The notes: generated by a model from the letters alone, not told the origin. 64,000 nucleotides of DNA from PGYR01 sp041675005 (GCA_041675005.1 JBAYUQ010000006.1:62001-126000); one strand, 5' to 3'; numbered from the stretch's first letter, positions 9,264 to 18,663 are shown. Numbers and translations are program-made.

Positions 9264-9490
9264 ATTAAAGTGAGAACTCTTAATGGACGTTACTATCCCC
9301 TCCTCCAGACCCACTTTGAAATGGGCTACACGTTATTCGTCACTCAGAGGACACGCAGTGTCCGTAGAGCCCAGGTTAAGAAGCATTCCATAATGCCCGA
9401 GCGTGTCGGCATAATTTGGGGTCTGAAGTCCAATGTAGGTATGTGTTACCAAAAGAACCCTTCAGTAAAAACTGGCGGCAAGTACTCTAT
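9264..9490. other. Intergenic region with dispersed hairpin repeat, no convincing gene
   Basis: This stretch between two terminators contains no ORF with recognisable protein character. A reading frame at 9270-9527 is basic, lacks family resemblance and runs through the minus-strand terminator. The stretch is richer in G and C than its surroundings. It holds a copy of the covarying hairpin repeat (9338-9373) and a small CCCA...TGGG inverted repeat (about 9310-9325). Confidence 0.6.
9338..9373 (-). repeat. Dispersed hairpin repeat, copy C
   Basis: Read on the minus strand: GGGCTCTAC, then hairpin arms GGACAC/GTGTCC around TGC, then TCTGAGTGACG. The same layout with different but still complementary arms occurs at 10471-10525 and 22335-22380. 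The stem is at 9349-9354/9358-9363. Confidence 0.65.
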
Positions 9491-9525
9491 AAAAAAAAAG
9501 AGACTGCTTTTTTCAAACAGTCTCT
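9491..9525 (-). terminator. Rho-independent terminator for the minus-strand lipoprotein gene
   Basis: On the minus strand an 8-bp stem AGAGACTG/CAGTCTCT (9518-9525 with 9499-9506) is followed by nine U residues (A tract at 9491-9499). It lies just below the stop of the lipoprotein gene at 9554. Confidence 0.88.
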
Positions 9526-9553
9526 AAAATATTATTTATCACTTATTGTTAAT

Positions 9554-10318
9554 CTAATTTAGAATTGCCCAAGGTAATACGTCAATTTTAACTTTTTTTC
9601 CATTTATAGTTTCTAGCTCTATACCCACTAATCCAAATTTGTGATTTGTGTAATATGATACAGTTTTAAGTAAAGGGTCATTCGGTTGAGTTTCATCTAC
9701 TTTTGTGACTTTTATGTTCCAAAATACTAGTGGGTAATCATCTTCTGTAGATTTGGAAACTATTTTTCTAGTGTATGTTGTTCCATCATCTGAAGTGAAA
9801 GAGTAAGAATCGCCCACACCGTCATCATATTTTATCAGAGTAAATGGTTTATTCGTGTTTCCTTTGCTATAAACAAAGTCTTGTATTCCTTTGTCTGTTG
9901 CTTTCACTTTGATTTCTGTAGTTATAGTGATATTTTCCATATCGGTCGTATCCAACTGTGCATCAAACCGCTTTAGGAAATGATTCACAATACCTCTTTT
10001 TGTTTCTTCTGGCAGTAACTCTATTCCTAGTAGTGTATCAACTTCAATCATTGTTGACTCACTGACTATGAATTTAGCACTCAGTGTCGTAATACCATTC
10101 TCCCTTTTGGTAACTACTACGGTATCTTTAACCTTGCTTAGTACACCCTTATCGTCACCTTCCATTTTCAAAGTTATTCCAAACTCACTACCCACCTTTG
10201 TTGCCTCTAGGTTAGTATCACCGTCCAATTCGTTTGGATTTGTACTACTATCATCAGAACATGACGCAAAAGCCAAGATTCCGAACGCCAATGCTATTGC
10301 AAAAATATATTTCTTCAT
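9554..10318 (-). CDS. Hypothetical lipoprotein
   Basis: The 254-residue precursor begins with a lysine pair, a hydrophobic core and the lipobox FASC with Cys20, followed by the Ser/Asp/Asn-rich linker (SDDSSTNPNE) usual for lipoproteins of this phylum. The mature part is predicted beta-rich and acidic with no Cys and no motif I recognise. It is preceded by its own intergenic region and followed by a terminator, so it is probably transcribed alone. Membrane anchoring is supported by sequence; function is unknown. Confidence 0.8.
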   Translation of the reverse strand: MKKYIFAIALAFGILAFASCSDDSSTNPNELDGDTNLEATKVGSEFGITLKMEGDDKGVLSKVKDTVVVTKRENGITTLSAKFIVSESTMIEVDTLLGIELLPEETKRGIVNHFLKRFDAQLDTTDMENITITTEIKVKATDKGIQDFVYSKGNTNKPFTLIKYDDGVGDSYSFTSDDGTTYTRKIVSKSTEDDYPLVFWNIKVTKVDETQPNDPLLKTVSYYTNHKFGLVGIELETINGKKVKIDVLPWAILN

Positions 10319-10470
10319 TCTACACCCTTATATTGTTTTGAAAATAATCTCATTCCTATTCATACAATAATACGTTTTTATTTTTTATTTAGTTCCGTTA
10401 GGTCGTAGAAATACTCAGAGCTAAAGATACTTAGTCCCGAAAGGGTATTTAAGAATTATTTTTTTTCCTT

Positions 10471-10525
10471 GACTCTTCGCTAACTACGTTAGCTCTGAGT
10501 GACGAGAACTTTGTATCCACGGTGT
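10471..10525 (+). repeat. Dispersed hairpin repeat, copy A
   Basis: GACTCT at 10471, hairpin arms GCTAAC (10479-10484) and GTTAGC (10488-10493) around TAC, then TCTGAGTGACG (10494-10504) and CACGGTGT (10518-10525). It lies in the 299-bp gap between the lipoprotein and M28 peptidase genes. The same gap also holds a small CCCGAAAGGG hairpin near 10437-10446 and nothing else I can support. Confidence 0.65.
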
Positions 10526-10617
10526 AAAAAAATCAGAAAATCAAATCTTTGTAGCTTCGTGTTAAAATAATCAGTTTTGAGACAGTCACGTCCTTTCAGT
10601 CATCGCTGTGACAAATT

Positions 10618-11760
10618 CTAGAATTTCACGAAGGTTTTTGTGTATCGGTTATCAGCAGTATTTACTACTAATGTATAGATGCCAGTCGATAAATTACTTA
10701 CGTCCACTTTAATGATGTTATCAGTAGGAGGTAATGATAGTAGCTCTCTACCAGTCATATTATAAATTGCAATATCAGTGATTTCTATATTGGTATTTTT
10801 CTTCAAATATATGATGTCAGTAGTAGGGTTTGGGTAAACATCAAAAGTAATATCAAATGAACTTTCCACCGAAGTTGGATTACTGAGTACAGCTAATTCT
10901 GACATAGTGCCAATCACTAGCTGACTAATCTGATGGTAATATTCTAATCTCATAAGCGATAATTTATCGTCTGAACTGTGATAAGCAGGGTTGAAATCAT
11001 CATTAAAAAAACCTTCTGTGACCAAAATAGCAGGGAAGTTGTATGCCCAAAATGAAGCATGATCGCTTCTATTAGTACCGGGTATTTGAACTGATTGTTC
11101 CAATTTGAAATTACTCTTTTCTAATATTTCTGTCACTTTATTAGCCAGTCTATCATTCTTAGGAGTATTACCAATATGAATTTCGAACAGGTAATCGCCA
11201 TCTCCGTCAAAGCCAATCATATCCATATTCAATACACCTGCTATTTTATCACTATTCTGAGAGGCAGTTCTTGCATAATTAGAACTACCTATTAGTCCAT
11301 CTTCTTCTTCATCCCACAGGGCATAGACTATTGTAAAGTCAAATTTGTATTTGGATAGTATTCTAGCCGCTTCCAATACAGCAGAAGTTCCGCTTGCATT
11401 GTCATCTGCACAAAAATCATCAACTGAATCGTAATGAGCACTAACAATGAATAATGAATCGGGATATTTAGTACCAATTTGCGTTCCTATTACATTGTAG
11501 CCACCCGGTCTATAGTTGTCAATTTTTGTACCTATTCCATAATCTTTCAATCTTTGTTCTAGATACATAAAAGCCGAGGTTCTCCCATTGGAAGTAAATC
11601 TGTTTGGTATTGTTCCGAAGCTATCAGAGGGTTTCTCGCCTGTTAGTATTTCTACAGTTGACACAAGCGAATCTAGTTGAACTTCCGCAATTATTGATTT
11701 GGTTGTCTGAGCAGATAATTGCAATAATGACAGAATAAATAGCAGTAATGTATATTTCAT
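10618..11760 (-). CDS. Secreted M28-family zinc metallopeptidase with T9SS sorting tail
   Basis: M28 enzymes are di-zinc aminopeptidases or carboxypeptidases. With the start at ATG 11760 (380 aa) the protein begins with a proper signal peptide (MKYTLLLFILSLLQLSAQ); the frame is open 15 codons further upstream, but that would bury the signal. Zinc ligands are visible: SAHYDS (His109), DDNASG (Asp119/120), DEEE (Glu151-153), NMDMIG (Asp180) and AYHSSDD (His261). The last 80 residues form a T9SS type A sorting domain (VYPNPTTD ... STGIYTLVV ... KTFVKF). It is predicted to be exported through the Sec system and then the T9SS, and to act outside the cell. The substrate is unknown. Confidence 0.92.
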   Translation of the reverse strand: MKYTLLLFILSLLQLSAQTTKSIIAEVQLDSLVSTVEILTGEKPSDSFGTIPNRFTSNGRTSAFMYLEQRLKDYGIGTKIDNYRPGGYNVIGTQIGTKYPDSLFIVSAHYDSVDDFCADDNASGTSAVLEAARILSKYKFDFTIVYALWDEEEDGLIGSSNYARTASQNSDKIAGVLNMDMIGFDGDGDYLFEIHIGNTPKNDRLANKVTEILEKSNFKLEQSVQIPGTNRSDHASFWAYNFPAILVTEGFFNDDFNPAYHSSDDKLSLMRLEYYHQISQLVIGTMSELAVLSNPTSVESSFDITFDVYPNPTTDIIYLKKNTNIEITDIAIYNMTGRELLSLPPTDNIIKVDVSNLSTGIYTLVVNTADNRYTKTFVKF

Positions 11761-11811
11761 AGTTTTCTGGTTATATGGTATTAATTGATATTCCAATTTA
11801 AGCATTTAGTA

Positions 11812-11851
11812 ACAAAAAAAACCGACTTCCAATAAAGGAAATCGGTTTTTT
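11812..11851 (-). terminator. Terminator downstream of the flagellin genes
   Basis: ACCGACTTCC (11821-11830) pairs with GGAAATCGGT (11837-11846) with one mismatch around a 6-nt loop, flanked by A and T runs on both sides. It would end transcripts from the minus-strand flagellin gene (stop at 11875) and is symmetric enough to work both ways. Confidence 0.82.
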
Positions 11852-11874
11852 AATTATAGTTAATGCTTGGTCTC

Positions 11875-12810
11875 TTATTGTTGCAGTAGCTGCAAGAATG
11901 CTTGTGGATTCTGGTTCGCTTGTGAAAGCGAAGTCAGTGATGTTTGCTGTAAGAATTGTGCCTTGATCAGAGACAATTGTTCCATAGCTACATCTGCGTC
12001 CTCAAGACGAGAGATTGCTGCATTGTAATTGGTTACTTGTTCTTCTATCAACGAAGTTTGAGAATCTAACCTGTTAGAAATACCACCGACAAAAGCCGCT
12101 GTCTTACTAACATTATTTAATGCTTCTGTTAACGATGTCAATGTGACATTGATAACTGAATCAGCAAAGATTCCTAAGTCTGTATCACTTACTGTATTCA
12201 AGCTAGATAAATCTAGGCCTGTGATACCAGCAAAATTAGTTGTAGCAATTGAGTTCAAGTCGAAGTTATTACTTTCTACATTGAATTCAGGATTACTAGT
12301 TGATAGATTGACTGCCATCGAAAGAAGGTCATTATTAGCGTTAGTTGCAATATAGAAATTAACGCTGTAAGTACCATCCAATAGCTGTCTGCCACCAAAT
12401 ACCGTCGAGTCAACAACAGTTTGTATCTGTTGTGCCATTCTCCAAGCTGCTTTAGCAAGTGCGATTTTCTCATCCGTTCCCATCGCTCCTGATGCTGCCC
12501 CTGAAGTACTATCCTTAATTAAAGTTATCAATTCAGTGATATTATCAAGTGAATCCATAGCTATATTAGTGATGTTTTTGGCATCGCCAACCACTTTAAG
12601 TGAAGCTTTTAGGGCACCGTTCCTTGCCTGTAAAGCTCTTGAAGTGATGTAAGCCGCAACGTCATCCGATGCGTTGTTGATCCGTTTACCTGTCGAGAGT
12701 CTTAGTTGCCTTAAAGAAATCTCTAAACCTGATTTTTTCAAAGAATTATAAGCATTCTCCGCAGGTATATTCGTAACTATTCTGGCGCTCTCACTAGATG
12801 CAAAAGGCAT
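11875..12810 (-). CDS. Flagellin (copy 1)
   Basis: Flagellin is the filament subunit exported by the flagellar type III system. The 311-residue protein has the conserved N-terminal helix region (LRLSTGKRINNASDDVAAY, about 36-54) and the C-terminal helix (ISRLEDADVAMEQ, then QANQNPQAFLQLLQQ). The centre is short (about 140-210), without a large surface domain. There is no signal peptide, as expected. AAGAGGT precedes the ATG. It lies 54 bp after the other flagellin gene with no promoter or terminator seen between them, so the two are probably co-transcribed; the terminator at 11812-11851 closes the unit. Confidence 0.95.
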   Translation of the reverse strand: MPFASSESARIVTNIPAENAYNSLKKSGLEISLRQLRLSTGKRINNASDDVAAYITSRALQARNGALKASLKVVGDAKNITNIAMDSLDNITELITLIKDSTSGAASGAMGTDEKIALAKAAWRMAQQIQTVVDSTVFGGRQLLDGTYSVNFYIATNANNDLLSMAVNLSTSNPEFNVESNNFDLNSIATTNFAGITGLDLSSLNTVSDTDLGIFADSVINVTLTSLTEALNNVSKTAAFVGGISNRLDSQTSLIEEQVTNYNAAISRLEDADVAMEQLSLIKAQFLQQTSLTSLSQANQNPQAFLQLLQQ

Positions 12811-12864
12811 ATTAACCTCTTATATATTAGTGAAAATATTATTAATTATGTCGAACAAATTTTC

Positions 12865-13797
12865 TTATTCTAACAATCGTAAATACGATTGTGGTGATAC
12901 ATTGGCTTGTGATAGCGATTGCAGTGCTGTTTGTTGCATAAATTGCCTTTTGACAATCTCCAATTGCTCTCTTGCCACATCAGCGTCTTCTATTCTGCTG
13001 ATTGTATCTTTATATCCTGTTATCTGCTCAGTCAGAAATTCTGACTGCGAATCTAATCTCTTGCTAAATCCACCTACGTAAGCAGCTGTATTAGTGATAT
13101 TGTCCAGAGCTTCTGACAAACTCGCCATTGTAGTAGCTATATTGTCATCTGAAAATATCCCAAGATTACTAGAATTTGTCAAATTAAGCTCACGTAAATC
13201 GAGCCCTGAAACTCCTGCAAAGTTTGCTATTCCCATGGCATTCACATCGAAGAAACCAGATTCCGTATTGAAATTTGGGTTTGCTGTCCCCATATCTACT
13301 GATAGGGTTTGCAAACTATTCGATGCATTGACTGAAATAACAAAATTAGCTGAGAAAGTTCCATCTATTAGACTTCTCCCTCCGAATACAGAGCTATCTA
13401 CGATAGTTTGTATTTGTGAGGCCAATCTGTAAGCTGCTTTTGAAAGAGCAATTTTTTCGTCTGTTCCTTGTATTCCACTTGCTGCTTGAGCAGTCGAATC
13501 CTTTATCTCAGTAATCAAATCGGCTATATTGTCTAGTGATTCTAGTATAATATTGACAACATTGCCAGCATCGGCTACTGCCTGAAATGCAGACTGTAAA
13601 GTACTATTTCGGGATTGCAATATTCTGGAGGTCGGGTAATTGGCAATATCATCCGAAGCATTATTAATCTGCTTCCCCGTTGATAGATTGAGTTGGTGCT
13701 TATTCAGCTCCTTCGTCGAATCTCTCAACGCCTTTAGATGACTTGCTGCCGGTGTATTACTGCTAATCCTTGCACTATTGCCCACCGAAAAAGGCAT
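12865..13797 (-). CDS. Flagellin (copy 2)
   Basis: This 310-residue paralogue shares the layout of copy 1: LNLSTGKQINNASDDIANY near the N-terminus and ISRIEDADVAREQ near the C-terminus. The start at 13797 (MPFSVGNS) is chosen because a strong GGAGGTGA Shine-Dalgarno sits 5-6 nt upstream; an ATG four codons earlier would lie inside that site. The two copies differ mainly in the central third and in the last residues. A sigma-54-type promoter at 13853-13869 lies about 55 bp upstream. Two flagellins may give a mixed or layered filament; that is inference. Confidence 0.95.
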   Translation of the reverse strand: MPFSVGNSARISSNTPAASHLKALRDSTKELNKHQLNLSTGKQINNASDDIANYPTSRILQSRNSTLQSAFQAVADAGNVVNIILESLDNIADLITEIKDSTAQAASGIQGTDEKIALSKAAYRLASQIQTIVDSSVFGGRSLIDGTFSANFVISVNASNSLQTLSVDMGTANPNFNTESGFFDVNAMGIANFAGVSGLDLRELNLTNSSNLGIFSDDNIATTMASLSEALDNITNTAAYVGGFSKRLDSQSEFLTEQITGYKDTISRIEDADVAREQLEIVKRQFMQQTALQSLSQANVSPQSYLRLLE

Positions 13798-13852
13798 ATT
13801 CACCTCCATGTGAATATTTTCTTCCTAAAATCTTTCTTCCTACTATGTCTTT

Positions 13853-13869
13853 TACAATGCTTGTGCCAA
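13853..13869 (-). promoter_or_regulatory. Sigma-54 promoter for flagellin genes
   Basis: On the minus strand the sequence TTGGCACAAGCATTGTA fits the -24/-12 consensus YTGGCACGrNNNTTGCW with exact spacing; the differences are A for G after GGCAC and T for C in the -12 GC. A start about 12 nt downstream would give a leader of some 45 nt ending in the GGAGGTGA site. RpoN is encoded in this window. Confidence 0.7.
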
Positions 13870-14092
13870 AAAATATTTTCACCTTTCCAAACGACTTATT
13901 TTTCGAAATTCGAATACCTCGAAGAGAGCCACTATCAGGCGTATTGAGGTATGGTTGCAAGAGGTATAATTTGTAACTAAAAAAGTTTTCATTACGGTTT
14001 CTGCTATAAAATATGTAATTTTGAGAAATGATAAATTCTGCAAAAAGAAAGGATAGTAAGCAATAAAGTTTTTTATTGGTTAATATTATACA

Positions 14093-14698
14093 ATGACTAA
14101 TCAGCAAAACAATACTAATCGTTTTATAAAGCCAGAAGTACTTATCCAAGCTTATAAGCAAGGGTATTTCCCTATGGCTGATCACAAGGAAGGTGATATT
14201 TATTGGCATTGCCCAGACCCGAGAGCAGTGATACCACTAGATAGTCCGAAAAAGCCAAAATCCCTTCGACGTTCCGAAGAAAAGTATGAGTTCGAATATA
14301 GGGTAGATACTTGCTTCAGAACTGTTATGGAAAAGTGTGCTGATCGAGATGACACTTGGATTTCTGCTGAAATAATTGAAACTTATATGCAATTGTACTA
14401 TTTAGGTATGGCCCATTCAGTCGAGACATTCGAGGATGACAAGCTAGTTGGCGGACTTTACGGAGTTGCTATTGGTGGTGCATTCTTTGGGGAATCCATG
14501 TTCAATACGGTTACGGATGCAAGTAAAGGTGCATTTTTTTATCTTATAGAAAGGTTGAAGGAGAGAAATTATTTGCTGTTAGATTCCCAGTACATCAATC
14601 CTTTCACTAAACAGCTAGGAGCTATTGAATTGTCATACACAGATTACAATAAAAGATTAATCAAAGCTATTAATTTACCTATATCTTTCGTAGATTAG
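14093..14698 (+). CDS. aat: Leucyl/phenylalanyl-tRNA--protein transferase
   Basis: Aat adds Leu or Phe from aminoacyl-tRNA to proteins with N-terminal Arg or Lys, marking them for ClpS/ClpAP degradation. The 201-residue protein shows the family landmarks YKQGYFPMAD, WHCPDPRAVIPL, DDTWISAEIIETYMQLY, LVGGLYGVAIGGAFFGESMF and the C-terminal LLDSQYINPFTKQLGAIE. The last block differs from the common form, where HL(A/G)S precedes (L/M)GA, but the alignment is clear. Length is normal. It starts a plus-strand run; the OmpA lipoprotein gene begins 3 bp after its stop. Confidence 0.93.
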   Translation: MTNQQNNTNRFIKPEVLIQAYKQGYFPMADHKEGDIYWHCPDPRAVIPLDSPKKPKSLRRSEEKYEFEYRVDTCFRTVMEKCADRDDTWISAEIIETYMQLYYLGMAHSVETFEDDKLVGGLYGVAIGGAFFGESMFNTVTDASKGAFFYLIERLKERNYLLLDSQYINPFTKQLGAIELSYTDYNKRLIKAINLPISFVD

Positions 14699-14701
14699 TT
14701 G

Positions 14702-16504
14702 ATGAAAGTAATATACATAATACTCTTTTCTGTTTTGATGGTGTCTTGTCGCCCTCCCTTCAATAAAGATAAATCAATAGATTGTGAAGTGACTCCACCA
14801 CAGTGCTTACCTATGGAATGGATGGGGAAAGCGTTAGATACCACATACTACAATAGTGGTAAGAACTACTATTATCAGATAAAGCAAGTAGAAGGTCTAA
14901 ACACTGAAAAGCAAGAATATGGTGTTTACCTGAACGATGTAGTTTACTCATCCTCAAAGAATAAAAAAGCTACATTCGCAACTATTTCTAAAGATAAAAA
15001 TCAGCGTATATATAATATTAGCCAGGGTATTGACCCACGTACTGGCACCAAAGCAAGCGACAATTTTACAGTGGGTGACGAGCTTTTCGATGACTATGAG
15101 GGAGATTTCGGATTTCCTGTCTATATATCTCCAAATGAGTTGATTGTTTCATCCACTCAACTTAGTAATGTAAAGTATGACACTGAGAGTAGTGGTGGCC
15201 TGCAACTGCAAGAGTTAGCAGCTACTATCGGACAATCTAGAATTTATGATTCAAAATCAGAAATAATAACTGAGATAAAGACTTCTTTAGTATCAAAATC
15301 GCCACATTTGATTTGGGAATCGCACCCAGCTTATGATAGTAAGAATAATATTCTTTTCTTTGCTTCGGATAGAGCCGATGGATACGGCGGTGTAGATATA
15401 TGGTATATAAGTAAAGAAGGAAATGGTTGGAGTGAGCCAATCAACTGTGGGGCGAATGTAAATACTCCTTGCGATGATATAACACCATTTGTTTCGCCTA
15501 CTTCTAATAAGCTATACTTCAGCACTACTGGTAGAGATAATATGGGTGGATATGATATATTTTATCTTGCTTATACAACCGAGGGTAAAGAGGTTATTTT
15601 CCCTAAAACACCTACTAATATGGGTGCTCCTGTGAATACGAAATATGATGAGTTTTCACCAAGTTTCCCTAACTATTCGGACAGTTATTTCTACTATAGT
15701 TCAGATCAGGATGGCGATTTCGACATATATTTACTACAAAAATTATTCAAAGAAGGTAAGGATAGCATAGAGTTTGAACCAGAAAAAAAGCCAGAGGATA
15801 AAATTGAATTCGTTGTCAAAGAAGATACTCTTGTTATCAATCCCACTTTCAACCTAGAAGGTGTGGTCAAAGATAATAGAACTAATGAGCCAATAGAGAA
15901 TGTGGATGTAACAGTCAAAAGAGATAAAGAGCAAACACCTCACCAATCTACTAAAACAGATATTGATGGTAAATATGGGTTCCAGTTAGTAAAGGGTCAT
16001 GAATACAAAGTTGAAGTAAAGAATGACACTTTATTCAATGATTCGTATAAAGTTTTTGTAGCTAATAATGATACAAACAATACAGTAAAAAGGGACTTGG
16101 TGTTCGATGTAGTGAAGACAGTTAGGATAAATTTCAAGTACGATCAATCTGAAAAACCTTATGAATATATATTAGACAGTTTGGGCAATCAGGAAAATAC
16201 AACTTGGCAAGAGGCGATTGACAACTTAGCTGAAGATATTAAAAAATCGCAATCTATACTTTCTAAAGTAATAGTAACTGGGCACACTGACCCTGTGGCG
16301 AGCAATAGCTACAACAAGCAATTAGCACAGAAGCGAGCTGAGTTCGTTGTATCACAATTAATACAACGTGGTATCCCAATTTACCTACTAAGTGCTAAAA
16401 GTAAAGGTGAAACCGAAAAATTAGTTAAATTTGACAACGAATTAGAAGAACAATACCATAAACGACTTCGTAGAGTCACCTTAGAAAAGATATTTACAAA
16501 ATGA
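14702..16504 (+). CDS. OmpA-family lipoprotein with PD40 propeller and regulatory-like domain
   Basis: The 600-residue protein starts at ATG 14702 (a TTG directly before it is less likely). It has a short signal ending in the lipobox LMVSC (Cys16). Residues about 200-345 carry PD40/WD40-like repeats (FFASDRADGYGGVDIWY, YFSTTGRDNMGGYDIFY, YYSSDQDGDFDIYL). About 385-460 is a carboxypeptidase-regulatory-like beta-sandwich. About 475-600 is an OmpA peptidoglycan-binding domain with GHTDPVASNSYNKQLAQKRA. This order is that of the T9SS component PorE, although no N-terminal TPR is evident. It is translationally coupled to PBP1A by a 4-bp overlap, which suits a role at the peptidoglycan. A PorE role is inference. 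Confidence 0.88.
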   Translation: MKVIYIILFSVLMVSCRPPFNKDKSIDCEVTPPQCLPMEWMGKALDTTYYNSGKNYYYQIKQVEGLNTEKQEYGVYLNDVVYSSSKNKKATFATISKDKNQRIYNISQGIDPRTGTKASDNFTVGDELFDDYEGDFGFPVYISPNELIVSSTQLSNVKYDTESSGGLQLQELAATIGQSRIYDSKSEIITEIKTSLVSKSPHLIWESHPAYDSKNNILFFASDRADGYGGVDIWYISKEGNGWSEPINCGANVNTPCDDITPFVSPTSNKLYFSTTGRDNMGGYDIFYLAYTTEGKEVIFPKTPTNMGAPVNTKYDEFSPSFPNYSDSYFYYSSDQDGDFDIYLLQKLFKEGKDSIEFEPEKKPEDKIEFVVKEDTLVINPTFNLEGVVKDNRTNEPIENVDVTVKRDKEQTPHQSTKTDIDGKYGFQLVKGHEYKVEVKNDTLFNDSYKVFVANNDTNNTVKRDLVFDVVKTVRINFKYDQSEKPYEYILDSLGNQENTTWQEAIDNLAEDIKKSQSILSKVIVTGHTDPVASNSYNKQLAQKRAEFVVSQLIQRGIPIYLLSAKSKGETEKLVKFDNELEEQYHKRLRRVTLEKIFTK

Positions 16505-18651
16505 CACCAAGAAACTTCCTCATATTATTGATCTCGATAACACTTGCAGTAGCAATTGGTATCTCTATATATTTCTATTCTGTAATATCTACGGGATTGC
16601 CTTCGCTCCAACAGCTAGAGAACCCAGAGCAGATGTACGCTAGTCAGATAATCAGTAGTGATGATGAGACTATAGATCATTTCTATATGCAACGTAGGGT
16701 CAATCTACGGTTGGACCAAATGCCACAATCAGCTGTCGATGCACTTATCTCGACGGAAGACAGGAAGTTCTATTCTCACTGGGGTATAGATCTAGATAGA
16801 TTGATGAAAGCTGTACTCAAAAAAGTGATTAACCCATTCAGCAGAGCTGAGGGAGCTTCTACTATTACTCAGCAATTAGCTAGGAATCTATTCTTAGATT
16901 TATCGAGGAATGTTGAGCGTAAAATTCGTGAAGCGGCTGTGACTGTGAAAATAGAAGATACTTATACGAAAGATGAGATATTAGAAATGTATCTCAATAC
17001 GGTGAATTTTGGTCGTGGCTCGTATGGTATCAGTGTAGCTGCTCGTACTTTCTTCGATAAAAATGCGAAAGAATTGACTATTGCCGAATCTGCTTATCTA
17101 ATAGGTTTGCTCAAAGCACCTTCAAGATACGATGTAAGAACAGATTATGACCGTGCTTTGAGAAGAAGAAATCTAGTCTTATCTATGATGCTTTCTCAAG
17201 AGAAAATATCTTATTCAGAATACGAAACAGCCATAGAAACTCCGATAGAAGTACGCGAGGGAAACGCTGGCTCAGTAACTGAGTCGATGCTAGCACCCCA
17301 CTTCGTAGAGTCTATTCGCCAGAATTACTCGCCTTTCTTGAAGGATAAAGATTACGATTTGTACAAAGATGGGCTAATAATATACACTACTCTCAACGAG
17401 AAAATACAAGAATATACTAATGATGCAGTAAGTAAGCACATAGCTGAGTATCAAGAAAAATTCGATGCTAAATGGAATTGGAATCGCCACAAAAAACTAG
17501 AAGCTGATATAATAACCGAAGCAATAAGAAAAAATCCAGAGTACCGATCTGCACCAAAAAGCGAAAGAGAAGCAATTGCGAATAGATTGAAAAAGAATAG
17601 TAGATTTATAGACTCCGTGAAAAATGAGAAGACTACTATCCAAATAGGAGTAGTTGTGATTGACCCGTCTTCCGGTGCTATATTATCTATGGTGGGGGCA
17701 TCACCACAATTTATGAAAGAAAATAGTCATAGTAAGCACTCACTCAATCATATAACCCAAATACAAAGACAACCCGGTTCATCTATGAAACCATTTGTTT
17801 ATGCTATGTCTTTGAAAAATGGTCTTTATCCAACAGACTCCATTGGCTGTGGTCCTTTTGTGTATGTTGACCCAGATACTAAACAAGTTTGGGCGCCTCG
17901 CTCTGGTACTAATGATTGCCCCGATTCTACTTATAAGATGACTTTAGCGAATGGGCTAAGAATGTCAGTAAACTCTGTAGCCGCTAGATTAATAACGCAA
18001 TATACTACGCCTAGCGAAGTGAAGGATTTACTAAGAAAAGCAGGTATTACCTCCCCTATCGATGCTGTACCAGCTTTGGCACTTGGCGCAGGTGGCGATG
18101 TTATCCCGCTAGAGCATATCTCTGCTTTCTCTATTTTTGCTAATGATGGTTACAGAGTAGAGCCATACTACGTGAATAGAATAGAAGACAGAAATGGTAA
18201 TCTGATATTCAGAAAGAAAAGAACTAATAAAATATACGATGTTATAGATAAAGATATAGCGCACGAAATGACTATTATGTTGCAAGACGTTGTTAACCGA
18301 GGTACTGCAGCTAGGATTAGATCATATTTCCCTAGAATAGAAGCTGCGGGTAAGACTGGAACTACAAACGATAATTCGGATGCTTGGTTCATTGGCTATA
18401 CTCCTCAGCTCATCTGTGGTATATGGGTTGGGTTTGATGACCACCGTATTAACTTCAATGCCATTGGTAATGAAGGTCAAGGTGGTAGATTAGCTGGCCC
18501 TGTTTGGGGTATGATAATGAATAGTATATATAACGATGTAAAACTACCTTACAAGCAAACTTCATTTGGCTATAAAACAAGAAAAGAACTTGACTCACTT
18601 TCTAAACTTCAGCGAGAAGTAAGTCAGTATTTAGATATCATTAATAAATAA
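16501..18651 (+). CDS. Penicillin-binding protein 1A (bifunctional transglycosylase/transpeptidase)
   Basis: This class A PBP polymerises and cross-links peptidoglycan. The 716-residue protein has an N-terminal membrane anchor (about 6-28). The GT51 glycosyltransferase domain has catalytic Glu86 in STEDRKFYSHWGID and GASTITQQLARNLFL. The transpeptidase domain has SxxK at Ser427-Lys430 (PGSSMKP), SVN at 489-491 and KTG at 618-620. All catalytic residues are present and length is normal. The start overlaps the stop of the OmpA lipoprotein gene (ATGA). Confidence 0.95.
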   Translation: MTPRNFLILLISITLAVAIGISIYFYSVISTGLPSLQQLENPEQMYASQIISSDDETIDHFYMQRRVNLRLDQMPQSAVDALISTEDRKFYSHWGIDLDRLMKAVLKKVINPFSRAEGASTITQQLARNLFLDLSRNVERKIREAAVTVKIEDTYTKDEILEMYLNTVNFGRGSYGISVAARTFFDKNAKELTIAESAYLIGLLKAPSRYDVRTDYDRALRRRNLVLSMMLSQEKISYSEYETAIETPIEVREGNAGSVTESMLAPHFVESIRQNYSPFLKDKDYDLYKDGLIIYTTLNEKIQEYTNDAVSKHIAEYQEKFDAKWNWNRHKKLEADIITEAIRKNPEYRSAPKSEREAIANRLKKNSRFIDSVKNEKTTIQIGVVVIDPSSGAILSMVGASPQFMKENSHSKHSLNHITQIQRQPGSSMKPFVYAMSLKNGLYPTDSIGCGPFVYVDPDTKQVWAPRSGTNDCPDSTYKMTLANGLRMSVNSVAARLITQYTTPSEVKDLLRKAGITSPIDAVPALALGAGGDVIPLEHISAFSIFANDGYRVEPYYVNRIEDRNGNLIFRKKRTNKIYDVIDKDIAHEMTIMLQDVVNRGTAARIRSYFPRIEAAGKTGTTNDNSDAWFIGYTPQLICGIWVGFDDHRINFNAIGNEGQGGRLAGPVWGMIMNSIYNDVKLPYKQTSFGYKTRKELDSLSKLQREVSQYLDIINK

Positions 18652-18663
18652 AATAGCAGAAAA

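Noticed and set aside
9270..9527. An 85-codon open frame on the plus strand after the terminator
   Set aside because: It has no family resemblance or signal, follows directly on a terminator, contains the inverted hairpin repeat and runs through the minus-strand terminator. It is intergenic repeat sequence.
13775..14209. 144-codon minus-strand frame covering the flagellin leader and the aat start
   Set aside because: It overlaps a conserved gene, the sigma-54 promoter and the flagellin start in another frame. Its composition is that of translated AT-rich DNA.
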